Positions 53,327 to 61,659 of a stretch of 64,000 bases of DNA are shown one piece after another. The notes under the pieces are model-generated. The model did not search any database. It saw nothing but the letters and a program-made list of their open reading frames with translations, and was not told the DNA's origin. The number at the start of each line of letters is the position of its first letter. The stretch's first letter is position 1. The stretch lies in assembly GCF_003610895.1 (NCBI RefSeq), contig NZ_MCAS01000004.1, positions 62,001 through 126,000 on the forward strand, written 5' to 3'. The DNA is from Paraburkholderia fungorum (GTDB taxonomy: Bacteria; Pseudomonadota; Gammaproteobacteria; Burkholderiales; Burkholderiaceae). The translations under genes and the position numbers were made by a program.

Positions 53327-53370
53327 CGCCGCAGTTCGTCACCGCAGATCGTCACCGCCGTTCGTCACTG
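53327..53370. repeat. Three imperfect 15-bp tandem repeats
   Basis: Three consecutive copies of the form CCGC-x-x-TTCGTCA (ending CGTCAC, CGTCAC, CGTCACT) lie in the gap between the acyl-CoA ligase start and the LysR stop. Short, non-coding and of unknown meaning. Confidence 0.6.
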
Positions 53371-53386
53371 AAGGCAAGCGGGTACC

Positions 53387-54280
53387 TTACCGCTCGCGAT
53401 AGTGCTCGACCATATGGTCCACGAACGCTCGCACCGTGGGCGCGACATAGCGCGTTTGCGGGTAAAGGGCGTAATAGTGGCGCGCGCCGAGGGAGTAGGC
53501 GGGCAAAACCTGAACCAGTTGGCCGCGCGCCAGATCGGTCTGAACGGTGTGTCGCGTGAACGCCGCGATGCCCGCACCGGCCAGCGCGGCGGCGTACAGC
53601 GCGGTGATCGCGTCCAATGCCAGGCGGCCATTCAGATCGACATGGACCGGCGCACCGCGGCCGGATGTGAGCACCCACTGGTCCGTCGCATTGGCGCCTG
53701 AAAAGGTCAGCAACTCGTGCCTGGCAAGTTGCCCCGGCGCACGTGGAAGCCCGTGTTGTGCCAGATAGGCGGGGGAGGCGACGAGGACGATGTCCGACAC
53801 CGTCAAGGTTCGTGCAATCAGGCTGGTGTCGGCGAGAGGTTCGCTGATACGCAGCGCGACGTCGAAACCCTCAGCAACGAGATCGACGAATTGATCGCTG
53901 CACGACAGATCGAGCTGGAGGTCGGGGTAACGTTTCTGGAGCGCGGGAAGCCAGTCTCCCAGTTCAAGCGTGCCGATGGCAAGGGGTACGCTCACGCGCA
54001 ACCGGCCAGCCACCCTTTGATGTTCGCCGGCCATCGCCTGGCTTGCCGCATCGACACGCTCGATAATGTCGACGCTGGCCGCGAAGTAGCGCTCGCCCGC
54101 GGCGGTGAGCGCGAATCTTCGCGTGTTACGGTTGATCAACTGGACACCGAGCGTGGCCTCAAGCTGCTTGAGCTGACGCGATACGGTCGAATGCGACGTG
54201 TCGAGCCGTTCGGCGGCAGCTGAAAATCCCTTGGCCTCCACGATGCAGCGGAAGACCCGCATGGCGAGCAGTTGGTCCAT
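53387..54280 (-). CDS. LysR-family transcriptional regulator (CrgA/DsdC-like)
   Basis: A 297-residue LysR-type regulator. The helix-turn-helix has MRVFRCIVEAKGFSAAAERLD and STVSRQLKQLEATLG. The effector domain has GRLRVSVPLAIGTLEL, GFDVALRI and a C-terminal YALYPQTRYVAPTVRAFVDHM, all typical of the large CrgA-like group. It lies 114 nt downstream of the isochorismatase-like gene on the same strand and could be cotranscribed with it or regulate it. Confidence 0.92.
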   Translation of the reverse strand: MDQLLAMRVFRCIVEAKGFSAAAERLDTSHSTVSRQLKQLEATLGVQLINRNTRRFALTAAGERYFAASVDIIERVDAASQAMAGEHQRVAGRLRVSVPLAIGTLELGDWLPALQKRYPDLQLDLSCSDQFVDLVAEGFDVALRISEPLADTSLIARTLTVSDIVLVASPAYLAQHGLPRAPGQLARHELLTFSGANATDQWVLTSGRGAPVHVDLNGRLALDAITALYAAALAGAGIAAFTRHTVQTDLARGQLVQVLPAYSLGARHYYALYPQTRYVAPTVRAFVDHMVEHYRER

Positions 54281-54394
54281 GAATCGAGCATCGAGCGCGT
54301 TGTCGAAGCGTCGGATGCTAACACGGCCCGGTAGCCGAACCGCCCGGCATCGCGCCGGCGTGGCGTGAATGGCGCGAATAGTGCGGTTCTGGCT

Positions 54395-55015
54395 TCACGA
54401 GGTGCCTGACGAAGCCAGCGACAGCACCTCCCGTGTGTTGAGCACGGAGCCAAAGGTATCCGCAATTTCGGCCAATGCACTCAGGTGCAGCATCTCGTGC
54501 GGGACGCTGGCCGTGTCGTTGAACTCGATGTCGCGGGTCGCGCACGCGTCCGCTGCCACCACGACTTCAAAACCGGCAGGCACAGCATCACGCGCGGCGC
54601 CGGCAACGCAGGCATGCGTCATCAGCCCGCATATCACGAGGTGGGTGATGCCATCGGCTTTCAGCGTCTGCGCCAGATCGGTACTGGCAAACACGCTGAC
54701 GGAAGTCTTCGTGATCAAACGATGATTGGCTTTCGGCTGGATATCCGCACAGATTTCGGCAAACCGGCCGTTGGCGGCGAACAGGGGCGACTCGGCCGGC
54801 GCGACGTGCTGCACGTGCACGACAGTCCAGCCATGGCGATCGGCGTAGTCGACGAGGGCGCGTGCGTTGTGCAAGGCGCTCGTGCCGTTGGGAATCGGCA
54901 ACGAGCCCGTGAAATACTCGTTCTGGAAATCAATGACCAGCAAGGCGGTGGTGCGGGCCGGCAAAGAAGTGGGCTGACCGGCACCGAGGATGCTACGCAG
55001 TGTGCGCTTCGACAT
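54395..55015 (-). CDS. Isochorismatase-family cysteine hydrolase
   Basis: A 206-residue hydrolase with the catalytic triad visible: D29 in LLVIDFQNEYF, K103 in LITKTSVSVF and C136 in GLMTHACVAGAARDA, with the cis-peptide before THAC. Members hydrolyse isochorismate, nicotinamide, N-carbamoyl compounds or similar. The exact substrate is unknown. Next on the same strand is a LysR regulator; upstream, the other LysR gene reads in the same direction. Confidence 0.88.
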   Translation of the reverse strand: MSKRTLRSILGAGQPTSLPARTTALLVIDFQNEYFTGSLPIPNGTSALHNARALVDYADRHGWTVVHVQHVAPAESPLFAANGRFAEICADIQPKANHRLITKTSVSVFASTDLAQTLKADGITHLVICGLMTHACVAGAARDAVPAGFEVVVAADACATRDIEFNDTASVPHEMLHLSALAEIADTFGSVLNTREVLSLASSGTS

Positions 55016-55090
55016 GTTCGTGTTCCTTTCGACTGACTGGGAAGGAACGCAGTCTAGGGGCCGCGGGTTGCCGCTACAACGCCGCGTGCG

Positions 55091-56053
55091 TCACAAGTTC
55101 TGTGCACGATATGCACAGCTCGCCGGCAGACAAGCTTCTGCGTTGCCGGCGGCGCTCGCCGCAACCTGGCGCAGCCCCTGCGCCAGCGCCACGAACTGCA
55201 TCGCCCGGGCATTGGCGTCGCCACGGCGGTGAGCAATGTACAAGGTAGTGGTGGTATCGGTCTCGTCCAGCTGTCTGAACACCACCCCTGGCAGCGCGAT
55301 GGCCTGCAGCGTCGAAGGCACGAGCGCGACGCCGAGCCCGGTGGCCGTCAGTCCGATCAGGGTCGAAGCCTGCTGGGCCTCCTGAACCACCTGAGGCTCG
55401 AACCCGCGTTTCGCGCACAACGCGACCGTCTTTTCGTAGACCGCGACCCCCGCTTGCCGCGGATAGGCGATGAACGGCTCGTCGCGCAAATCCTTGAGCT
55501 TGATCGATGCCGCTTTGGCGAGCCGATGGCGGGCATGCATGGCGAGCACAAGCGGCTCTTCCATGAGCGGCGTGAACACCAGATCGGCGGAGGGTGGGCC
55601 CTCGGGCATCCGCAACAAACCGACGTCGATTTCGCGCTGCTCGAGCGCCTCGATCTGCCGGGACGACGACAGCTCCAGCAACGTGATGTTGACCTTCGGA
55701 CGTTGCGTCCGGTACGCATGAATCAGCTTGGGGAAAAACGGCGACAGCGTCGACGCATTGGTAAAACCGACCCGCAAACGCCCCACGTCGCCGCTGACCG
55801 TCTCCCAGACGCTTTCCTTCGCGTGTTCGATCCGCGCGAGGATCGCTCGGGCGTCGTCCAGCAACGCCAGGCCCGCCTCGGTCAGCGCGACGGAGCGGCG
55901 CGTGCGGTGAAAGAGCCGCGCGCCCAGTTCCGTCTCCAGCGACTGGATCGCAAGGCTCAACGGCGCCTGCGTAATGCCCAGCCGCTCGGCGCTGCGGCGG
56001 AAATGCAGTTCCTGCGCCAGCACCACGAAAAACTCCAGATGACGGATATTCAT
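55091..56053 (-). CDS. LysR-family transcriptional regulator (BenM/CatM-like)
   Basis: A 320-residue LysR-type regulator. The helix-turn-helix has RHLEFFVVLAQELHFRRSAERL and APLSLAIQSLETELG. The effector domain has LRVGFTNASTLSPFFPKLI, VGLLRMPEGPP and GLGVALVPSTLQ. The N-terminal pattern (E-LHF-x-R-AERL, Q-x-LS-x-I) is that of the BenM/CatM/CbnR aromatic-catabolism group. It diverges from the aldolase operon, and two perfect inverted repeats lie at its start codon and just upstream. It almost surely controls that operon. Confidence 0.93.
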   Translation of the reverse strand: MNIRHLEFFVVLAQELHFRRSAERLGITQAPLSLAIQSLETELGARLFHRTRRSVALTEAGLALLDDARAILARIEHAKESVWETVSGDVGRLRVGFTNASTLSPFFPKLIHAYRTQRPKVNITLLELSSSRQIEALEQREIDVGLLRMPEGPPSADLVFTPLMEEPLVLAMHARHRLAKAASIKLKDLRDEPFIAYPRQAGVAVYEKTVALCAKRGFEPQVVQEAQQASTLIGLTATGLGVALVPSTLQAIALPGVVFRQLDETDTTTTLYIAHRRGDANARAMQFVALAQGLRQVAASAAGNAEACLPASCAYRAQNL

Positions 56054-56099
56054 TGATTTGCTCTGTAAATCAATAACCTTGATTTGGAGAATAAATCAA
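56052..56099. promoter_or_regulatory. Two tandem LysR boxes TTGATTT-N7-AAATCAA
   Basis: Copy 1 is 56053-56073 (8-bp arms if the flanking A/T pair is counted) and copy 2 is 56079-56099; both are perfect and 26 bp apart. This matches the recognition plus activation site layout of BenM-type regulators (T-N11-A core). Copy 1 overlaps the regulator's own start codon, implying autorepression. Confidence 0.8.
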
Positions 56100-56150
56100 A
56101 ACTGTTTCCCGGGCGATACTGTCTTCCACCTACACAACGACGGAGACAGC

Positions 56151-56927
56151 ATGAACGGTGCGGAACTGGTCGAACGCCTGCGCGGGCGGCACAAGATCAT
56201 TGCGCTGGGAATTCGCGCCTCGCGCACGACGGACGCGGTCCGCTGGGCCAAGGCGGCCGGCTACGACACGATCTGGGTGGACATGGAACATAGCTCGCTG
56301 CCGGTCGATACCGTGTCGCAACTGTGCTCGTGCGCGGTCGACCTCGGCTTGATGCCGTGGGTGCGCGTGCCGGAGCGCGATTACGGCACGATCAACCGCG
56401 TGCTGGACGGTGGCGCGCTCGGCATCATCGTGCCGCGCGTCGAGACCGCCGAGCAGGCGCGCGATGCCGTGATCGCCACGCGCTTTCCGCCGCTCGGCCA
56501 GCGTTCGCAACTGGCGACGCTGCCCTACGTCAACTTCGAGAAATTGCCCGCCCGCGAACTCAACCGGCGTCTGAATGAAGCGACCGTTCTTAAGGTGCTG
56601 ATCGAAAGCCGCGCGGGCGTCGAGGCGGCGGATGCGATCGCCGCGATCGAAGGCGTCGACGTGCTGGCGCTCGGCTGCAACGATCTCTCCGCCGACCTGG
56701 GCCACACCGGCGAATCGGCACATCCCGAAGTCGTGGCGGCATGCCGCAAAGTCATCGCGGCCGCGCAACGGCACGGCAAGGTGGTGATCGTGGGCGGCAT
56801 GCCGGAGTGCGAGGCGCTCAATGAATTGCGCCGCGAAGGCGCCGCGCCTTTCGTCTTTGCCGGCATCGACAGCGATGTTTATCTGGCGGCGCTGCGCGAG
56901 CGCGTGGCGCAGGCACGTCAACTTTAA
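56151..56927 (+). CDS. HpcH/HpaI-family aldolase/lyase
   Basis: A 258-residue TIM-barrel aldolase of the HpcH/HpaI class II pyruvate group. It has WVDMEHSSLP with H47, WVRVPERD with R72, VLIESRAGVEAADAI with metal ligand E152, and LALGCNDLSADLG with metal ligand D178. Family members cleave 4-hydroxy-2-oxo acids to pyruvate and an aldehyde. The usual GPxDL is GCNDL here, a substrate-pocket change. ATG at 56151 has CGGAG upstream. First gene of the rightward operon; 22 nt to the next. Confidence 0.88.
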   Translation: MNGAELVERLRGRHKIIALGIRASRTTDAVRWAKAAGYDTIWVDMEHSSLPVDTVSQLCSCAVDLGLMPWVRVPERDYGTINRVLDGGALGIIVPRVETAEQARDAVIATRFPPLGQRSQLATLPYVNFEKLPARELNRRLNEATVLKVLIESRAGVEAADAIAAIEGVDVLALGCNDLSADLGHTGESAHPEVVAACRKVIAAAQRHGKVVIVGGMPECEALNELRREGAAPFVFAGIDSDVYLAALRERVAQARQL

Positions 56928-56949
56928 TTCGAACTCTTACTTTCAGATC

Positions 56950-57828
56950 ATGGCAGAAACCCCGCTGATTTCCACGCCGATGCGTGACTACGAAACGTTG
57001 TCGCGGCCGTCGTTCACGATGCCGGCGCTCGCATGCGACGCGCACATGCACGTGTTCGGCTCCGAAGACAAATATCCCAAGGTCGAGCATCCGCACTACA
57101 CGCTGCCGGACGGCAAGCTTTCGCACTATCTGCAGATGATGAGCGTGCTGCAACTGAAGCGTTTCGTGATCGTGCAGCCGAGTTTCTACGGTACGGACAA
57201 CCGTTGCCTGATCGACGCGCTGCACGTGGCGGGTTCGATCGCGCGCGGTGTCGTGATGATCGACGAGAACACAGGCGCGGCGACGCTCGACAGTTTCAAC
57301 CGGTCTGGTGTTCGCGCGGTGCGGCTCGATCTGTTTGCGCGTTCCGGACTGCCGACTGCTGAAATCCAGCAGTACATCACGCGTATGGCCCGCCTGTGCG
57401 CGAGCCTCGGCTGGCACGTGCAGTTCTATGCGCCGGGCTGGGTGGTGCGCAATCTGATTCCGTTTCTCGCCGACGTACAGACCGATTTCGTCATCGACCA
57501 CATGGGCTACATGCTCGAAGAAGACGGGCTCACGCAAGCGGACTTCGACCGCCTGCTCAGCTTGCTGAAAGACGGCCACTGCTGGCTTAAACTCAGCGCG
57601 CCGTACCGGATCGCCAAACATCGCGGCTATGAAGCGGTAGCGCCCATGGCCGAAGCGATCATCAAGGCCGCGCCGCACAAGGTGATCTGGGGTTCGGACT
57701 GGCCGCACATTCCCGATTCGACGCGCGACACCGGCGAGTTGCTGAATCTGCTCGGTGCATGGACTATCGATCCGGCGGTGCACAAGATGATCCTGTCCGA
57801 CAATCCCGCGCGCCTGTTCGACTACTGA
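56950..57828 (+). CDS. Amidohydrolase_2-family protein (2-pyrone-4,6-dicarboxylate lactonase-like)
   Basis: A 292-residue TIM-barrel hydrolase. It has DAHMHVFG (H32, H34), YPKVEHPHYTLP, VIDHMGY with H184, and the active-site WGSDWPHI with D250. The pattern is that of LigI-type PDC lactonases and related sugar-lactone hydrolases, which often need no bound metal. It probably opens a lactone in the pathway. The ribosome-binding site is weak, suggesting coupling to the aldolase gene. A 22-bp tandem duplication covers the stop codon. Confidence 0.88.
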   Translation: MAETPLISTPMRDYETLSRPSFTMPALACDAHMHVFGSEDKYPKVEHPHYTLPDGKLSHYLQMMSVLQLKRFVIVQPSFYGTDNRCLIDALHVAGSIARGVVMIDENTGAATLDSFNRSGVRAVRLDLFARSGLPTAEIQQYITRMARLCASLGWHVQFYAPGWVVRNLIPFLADVQTDFVIDHMGYMLEEDGLTQADFDRLLSLLKDGHCWLKLSAPYRIAKHRGYEAVAPMAEAIIKAAPHKVIWGSDWPHIPDSTRDTGELLNLLGAWTIDPAVHKMILSDNPARLFDY

Positions 57829-57862
57829 GCGCGCACTGAACGACTACTGAGCGATTACCGAG
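57819..57862. repeat. 22-bp tandem duplication over a stop codon
   Basis: CGACTACTGAGCG occurs at 57819-57831 and 57841-57853. The 22-bp units are only partly alike in their second halves. The first copy contains the last codons and TGA of the amidohydrolase. Confidence 0.75.
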
Positions 57863-57878
57863 GCGGTACACACCCACT

Positions 57879-59024
57879 ATGTCCTACCAACCCAACGCAG
57901 CGTTTGCCGGTCTCTTTCGCGCGTTCACGTCGGACCCGCAGAGCATTGGCGCGCACCTGACGCAGCAGATGGCGCAGCAGCAGGCGGACGATCCGCTGCT
58001 GGTGTCGACCGGCAGCGATATCGTGCTGTTTCCCGGCGCGGGGCGTGCGCCGACCATCGAGAGCTTTCGCAAATCCACGCGCGGTTTCATCGAGTTGACG
58101 GCGGTATCGCATTTGCCGCTGGCGCTGGCTTATCTTGCGCGGATGCGCGAAATCGCGCCGCACGACGCGGCATGGCAACGTGACGCGTCGAACCTGCGCA
58201 GCCACGCGCAGCAAACCCGCGAAGCGAACTCGCTGGCGCTGTGGCGCGACCACGTCGCGGTCGATAGTTTCGCGGGCCATGAGCAGAAGATCGCCGATCT
58301 CGTCGACTACACCTGTGGCGTGACGATCGGTCTGCTCGACCGGATCGAGAAAGATCATGCGCTGCTGAGCTTCGAACGCCTGAACGACGAGTACTTCGCC
58401 GCGCCGTCCACGAGCGCGTTTCCCGTACCGATGAACGACGTGATGTTCGCGACTTTCGGACTCGCGTTTCTCGACATCGTCTATCGCATCGGCAACTGGT
58501 TGCGCGCGCAGGCGCTCGACTGGAACCGCTTGATGGTGCTGGTCAGCGGCCGCTCGGGCCGCCCGACTGCCGGCGTGACCTGGGCGTCGAACAACATGTG
58601 CTACCTGGTGTGGTGCGCGTCGGATCGCGTGCTGCTGCCCGAGCGCGTGTTTATCGCGCCGCATGCGCCGTCGTTCTCGGTCGCCGAGTTGCCGGACGCT
58701 GCGGGCATGAAGGAACTGGAGCGCACGTACCGGGATTTGTGGCTCAACACGCGTGCCAGTATCGACGTCGCGCGCGCTCTGTTTCCTGCGCAGAATCCGT
58801 ATCACTTCGATCCGGCGCCGCCCGGCGGCATGCCGCCCATCACCTCGATCGACGACCGCGCTGCGACCACCGCGCGCCTGCGCCGCATCATGGAAGATCC
58901 GACGCAACTGCTGTCCAATTGCGTGGCGGATTACATCGTCGATCAGCTGTACCGCAACGGCAATCAGCCGCAAAAGGTCGAGATTCCAGGTTTTACGAAT
59001 GTGATTTTCCCGGGCGCCGCATAG
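57879..59024 (+). CDS. DUF5624-like protein of unknown function
   Basis: A 381-residue cytosolic protein that I link, from memory and with modest certainty, to DUF5624. Visible features: FRKSTRGFIELTAVSHLPLAL, a helical middle (HAQQTREANSLALWRDHVAVDSFAGHEQKIADLVDY), VSGRSGRPTAGVTWASNNMCYL, and PTQLLSNCVADYIVDQLYRNGN at the C-terminus. There is no signal peptide or membrane segment. The conserved-looking His, Arg and Cys residues would fit an enzyme. It is placed between the lactonase-like and transporter genes, so it is probably a catabolic enzyme of the pathway. Confidence 0.82.
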   Translation: MSYQPNAAFAGLFRAFTSDPQSIGAHLTQQMAQQQADDPLLVSTGSDIVLFPGAGRAPTIESFRKSTRGFIELTAVSHLPLALAYLARMREIAPHDAAWQRDASNLRSHAQQTREANSLALWRDHVAVDSFAGHEQKIADLVDYTCGVTIGLLDRIEKDHALLSFERLNDEYFAAPSTSAFPVPMNDVMFATFGLAFLDIVYRIGNWLRAQALDWNRLMVLVSGRSGRPTAGVTWASNNMCYLVWCASDRVLLPERVFIAPHAPSFSVAELPDAAGMKELERTYRDLWLNTRASIDVARALFPAQNPYHFDPAPPGGMPPITSIDDRAATTARLRRIMEDPTQLLSNCVADYIVDQLYRNGNQPQKVEIPGFTNVIFPGAA

Positions 59025-59113
59025 TCATAACGACGGCCGCCCGAACGACACCCGCGCGCATGGGCGCCCGCGCGGGTCATAACAAAACGCCCTTGATGAA
59101 GGAGACAGGCTTC

Positions 59114-60433
59114 ATGAATCCACTCGCACTAGAACCGTCGGCGGGTCCACCGGTCAGCAACGTGCTGCGCATCACGCTGGTGTGCTTCGCGGTGTCGATG
59201 ATCGATGGCTTCGACACGCTGATGTTGTCGTTCGTCGCGCCCTTGCTGGCGAAGTCGTTGCAGATCGATCACGCAACGCTCGGCCGTGTGTTTGGCGCGG
59301 GCTTTATCGGCACGGTGCTGGGTTCGCTGATCGTCGGGCCGCTGGCGGATCGTTTCGGACGACGGCCGATGCTGCTGCTCGCGCTCGCCGTCACCGGCAT
59401 TTTCACGCTCGGCTGTGCGTTCGCCACCTCCGCGGCCATGCTGGCCACGCTGCGGTTTATCGGCGGACTCGGCATGGGCGGCGCCATTCCGCCAGTGGCG
59501 GCGATCACCGCTGAGAGCAGTTCGCCGCAACGCCGGTCCTCGCTGGTGATTCTGATGTTCATCGGTTTTCCGCTCGGCGCGGTAGTGGGCGGCGCGATCA
59601 CCGCGGCCTTGATGGTGCGTTTCGGCTGGCCGTTCGTATTCCTGATGGGCGGCACGTTCGCTTTGCTCGCGCTGATTCCGGTGTTGCTCGTCATTCCGGC
59701 GCAAACCGTCAGTCGCGCCGAACGGGCAGCGGCACGGCAGCACGCGGCGGCACGCGGTCTGAGTGTGGTCGGCAGCATGTTTACCGGCGGCCGGCTTCCG
59801 GCGACGCTGGCGCTGTGGGTCAGCGTGTTGTCGAGCATGATCCTGTCGGGCTTCCTGGTCAGCTTCATGCCGACCATTCTCAACATGAACGGTGTCGAAC
59901 CGGGCCGTGCCGCGCTCGGTTCGGTGTTGCTCAATCTGGGGGCCATCGGCGGCGCGCTGGTGATCTCGACGCTGGTGGGCAAACGTGGGCCGTTTATGCC
60001 AGTGGCCATTTCCTTTGTGGGCGGCGCGGTGTTGACCGTGGCCTTGGGGCAGATCATCGGCGCGGGGAATATTGCGCTGGCGATGCTGTTTGCGGTCGGC
60101 GCGTTTCTGGTCGGCGGGCAATTGACGTTTCCGGCGATTGCCAGCTATCTGTTCCCTTCCAATGTGCGGGCGGCCGGTGTGGGTTGGACGCTCGCGATCG
60201 GACGCATCGGTTCGATCGTCGGGCCGGTGGTCGGCGGCATGCTGCTGTCGCAGCATCTGGCATTCGAAACGCTCTTCATGCTGGCCGCGATTCTCGCGGT
60301 GGGCGCGGCGCTCGGCCTTTGTCTTGCCAATGTGCTGCGGCCGCGAGAGAAGGAGGGCGGAGCGGCCACGCCGGCTGCGTCTTTTGCGATCACGGGTTCG
60401 GAGTTGGGAGAAGCCAGTCATGGCAAAAACTGA
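59114..60433 (+). CDS. MFS transporter, aromatic acid:H+ symporter (AAHS/PcaK-like)
   Basis: A 439-residue protein with 12 membrane segments. It has the AAHS signature DGFDTLMLSFVAPLLA in segment 1, GPLADRFGRRPMLLLAL in the 2-3 loop, and R-x-x-x-GLGMGGAIP after segment 4. AAHS carriers import 4-hydroxybenzoate, protocatechuate, gallate, vanillate and similar acids. ATG 59114 has AAGGAG at 9 nt; an in-frame ATG at 59096 would overlap that site. The substrate of the operon is therefore probably an aromatic or cyclic acid. The next gene overlaps its end by 14 nt. Confidence 0.92.
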   Translation: MNPLALEPSAGPPVSNVLRITLVCFAVSMIDGFDTLMLSFVAPLLAKSLQIDHATLGRVFGAGFIGTVLGSLIVGPLADRFGRRPMLLLALAVTGIFTLGCAFATSAAMLATLRFIGGLGMGGAIPPVAAITAESSSPQRRSSLVILMFIGFPLGAVVGGAITAALMVRFGWPFVFLMGGTFALLALIPVLLVIPAQTVSRAERAAARQHAAARGLSVVGSMFTGGRLPATLALWVSVLSSMILSGFLVSFMPTILNMNGVEPGRAALGSVLLNLGAIGGALVISTLVGKRGPFMPVAISFVGGAVLTVALGQIIGAGNIALAMLFAVGAFLVGGQLTFPAIASYLFPSNVRAAGVGWTLAIGRIGSIVGPVVGGMLLSQHLAFETLFMLAAILAVGAALGLCLANVLRPREKEGGAATPAASFAITGSELGEASHGKN

Positions 60434-61526
60434 ATTGGGCGCGGGTCTGCTCACGGTGCTGCAGCAACTGCCGACCAGCGGTGCGCGCGCGGTGGAAGTG
60501 TTTACGACGGATGAGGGCACCTTTCTCGGCGTGCCGCAACTCGCGCGCGACGTGCCGGGTGAGCCGCCTTATATGAACGGCGGCGACAGCGACATCGAAG
60601 CACCTGTCTACCGCTGGCAGGACGGCCGTTTTATCGAGTATGAAACACTGCCGCTACCTGGCGGCGAGGACCTCGAGTACTTTGAGATCGACGGTCGGCG
60701 CTTTCTTGCGACGGCCGGCATTCGAAGCGGCAAGGGGCCGTACGATCTCGATACCGATGCAGTCGTGTACGAACGCGTTGCCGGCGCATGGGTGCCGATG
60801 CAAAGCTTCCCGGTTTTCGCGGCGAAGCAGTGGACCGCCTTTTCGTTCGACTCGCGTCATTTCCTCGGTTTGTCGCAAGGCGTGGTGGTCGACGGTGTCG
60901 AGCCGAAACATCCACGCGAATCCTGTCTGTTCGAGTGGAATGGCGAGCGCTTCGTGCCGTTTCAGAACTTCAATGGTCAGTGGGGCTACAACTTCGCGTT
61001 CGTGTCGTTCGGTGGCGAGCACTATCTCGCGTATGCGGATCACGTCAGCGGCTCGTCCGTGAGTCGCTGGAACGGCGAGACGTTTGTGCCGCTGCAAACC
61101 TTCAGCGAAAACGGCGGCCGTGCGTTCCGCTTTTTTGAAACCGATGGTGCGCTCTGGATGGTGCACGCGAATCTGCTCAAACACACCACGCTCTATCGAT
61201 TCGATGGTGCGCAGTTCGTCGAGATGCAGGTGCTGGGCGGACCGGGCGGGCGCGAGCTGTGTCTGATCGACGGCAAGGCGGGACGCTATCTGGTGCGCGC
61301 CTGCTTTATCACCGGAACGCCTAAAGCGCCCGTCGTCATGCCGCAATCGGAGATTTTCCACTGGCGGGATGGATGTTTCGAACTGGTGGGCGACTTCGCG
61401 AGTTCCGGCGCAACCGATGTCGCCAGCTTTGTCGAAGGCGCTCAGCGATATCTGGTGGTCAGCAACAGCCTGAGCGGCGAGATCCGCTTTCGTACCGATT
61501 CGACCTTATACCGGTTCAACGGTTAG
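60420..61526 (+). CDS. EPTP-repeat beta-propeller protein
   Basis: A 368-residue protein made of about seven repeats of 45-50 residues. Each has an aromatic-x-W/F-G/D-G-x-F-V/E strand followed by a loop and F-x-x-x-G-x-x-Y/F-L-A strand: YRWQDGRFIEYETLPLPGG, FEWNGERFVPFQNF, SRWNGETFVPLQTF, YRFDGAQFVEMQVL, FHWRDGCFELVGDF. The last half-repeat, STLYRFNG, should close the ring with the N-terminal strand. This is the EPTP (epitempin) pattern, better known from animal LGI proteins. There is no signal peptide. Overlap with the transporter gene implies translational coupling. In this operon it may be a lactonase-like or isomerase enzyme or a scaffold. Confidence 0.87.
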   Translation: MAKTELGAGLLTVLQQLPTSGARAVEVFTTDEGTFLGVPQLARDVPGEPPYMNGGDSDIEAPVYRWQDGRFIEYETLPLPGGEDLEYFEIDGRRFLATAGIRSGKGPYDLDTDAVVYERVAGAWVPMQSFPVFAAKQWTAFSFDSRHFLGLSQGVVVDGVEPKHPRESCLFEWNGERFVPFQNFNGQWGYNFAFVSFGGEHYLAYADHVSGSSVSRWNGETFVPLQTFSENGGRAFRFFETDGALWMVHANLLKHTTLYRFDGAQFVEMQVLGGPGGRELCLIDGKAGRYLVRACFITGTPKAPVVMPQSEIFHWRDGCFELVGDFASSGATDVASFVEGAQRYLVVSNSLSGEIRFRTDSTLYRFNG

Positions 61527-61659
61527 CGGCTAGCAGCGGGACCCGAATCCCAGCAGTGCCCCGGCGGCCCGCCGGGCAGTTCCACACAGGAACCGATGTC
61601 CCTTTTTGCGGGGGAGGGCGACGCTTTGCCTTTTAAAAATAAAACATTGGAGACGAGCA

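Noticed and set aside
59129..60520. 463-codon leftward open frame opposite the AAHS transporter
   Set aside because: Arg/His/Gln-rich shadow typical of GC-rich coding DNA; the sense strand encodes a clear 12-segment transporter.
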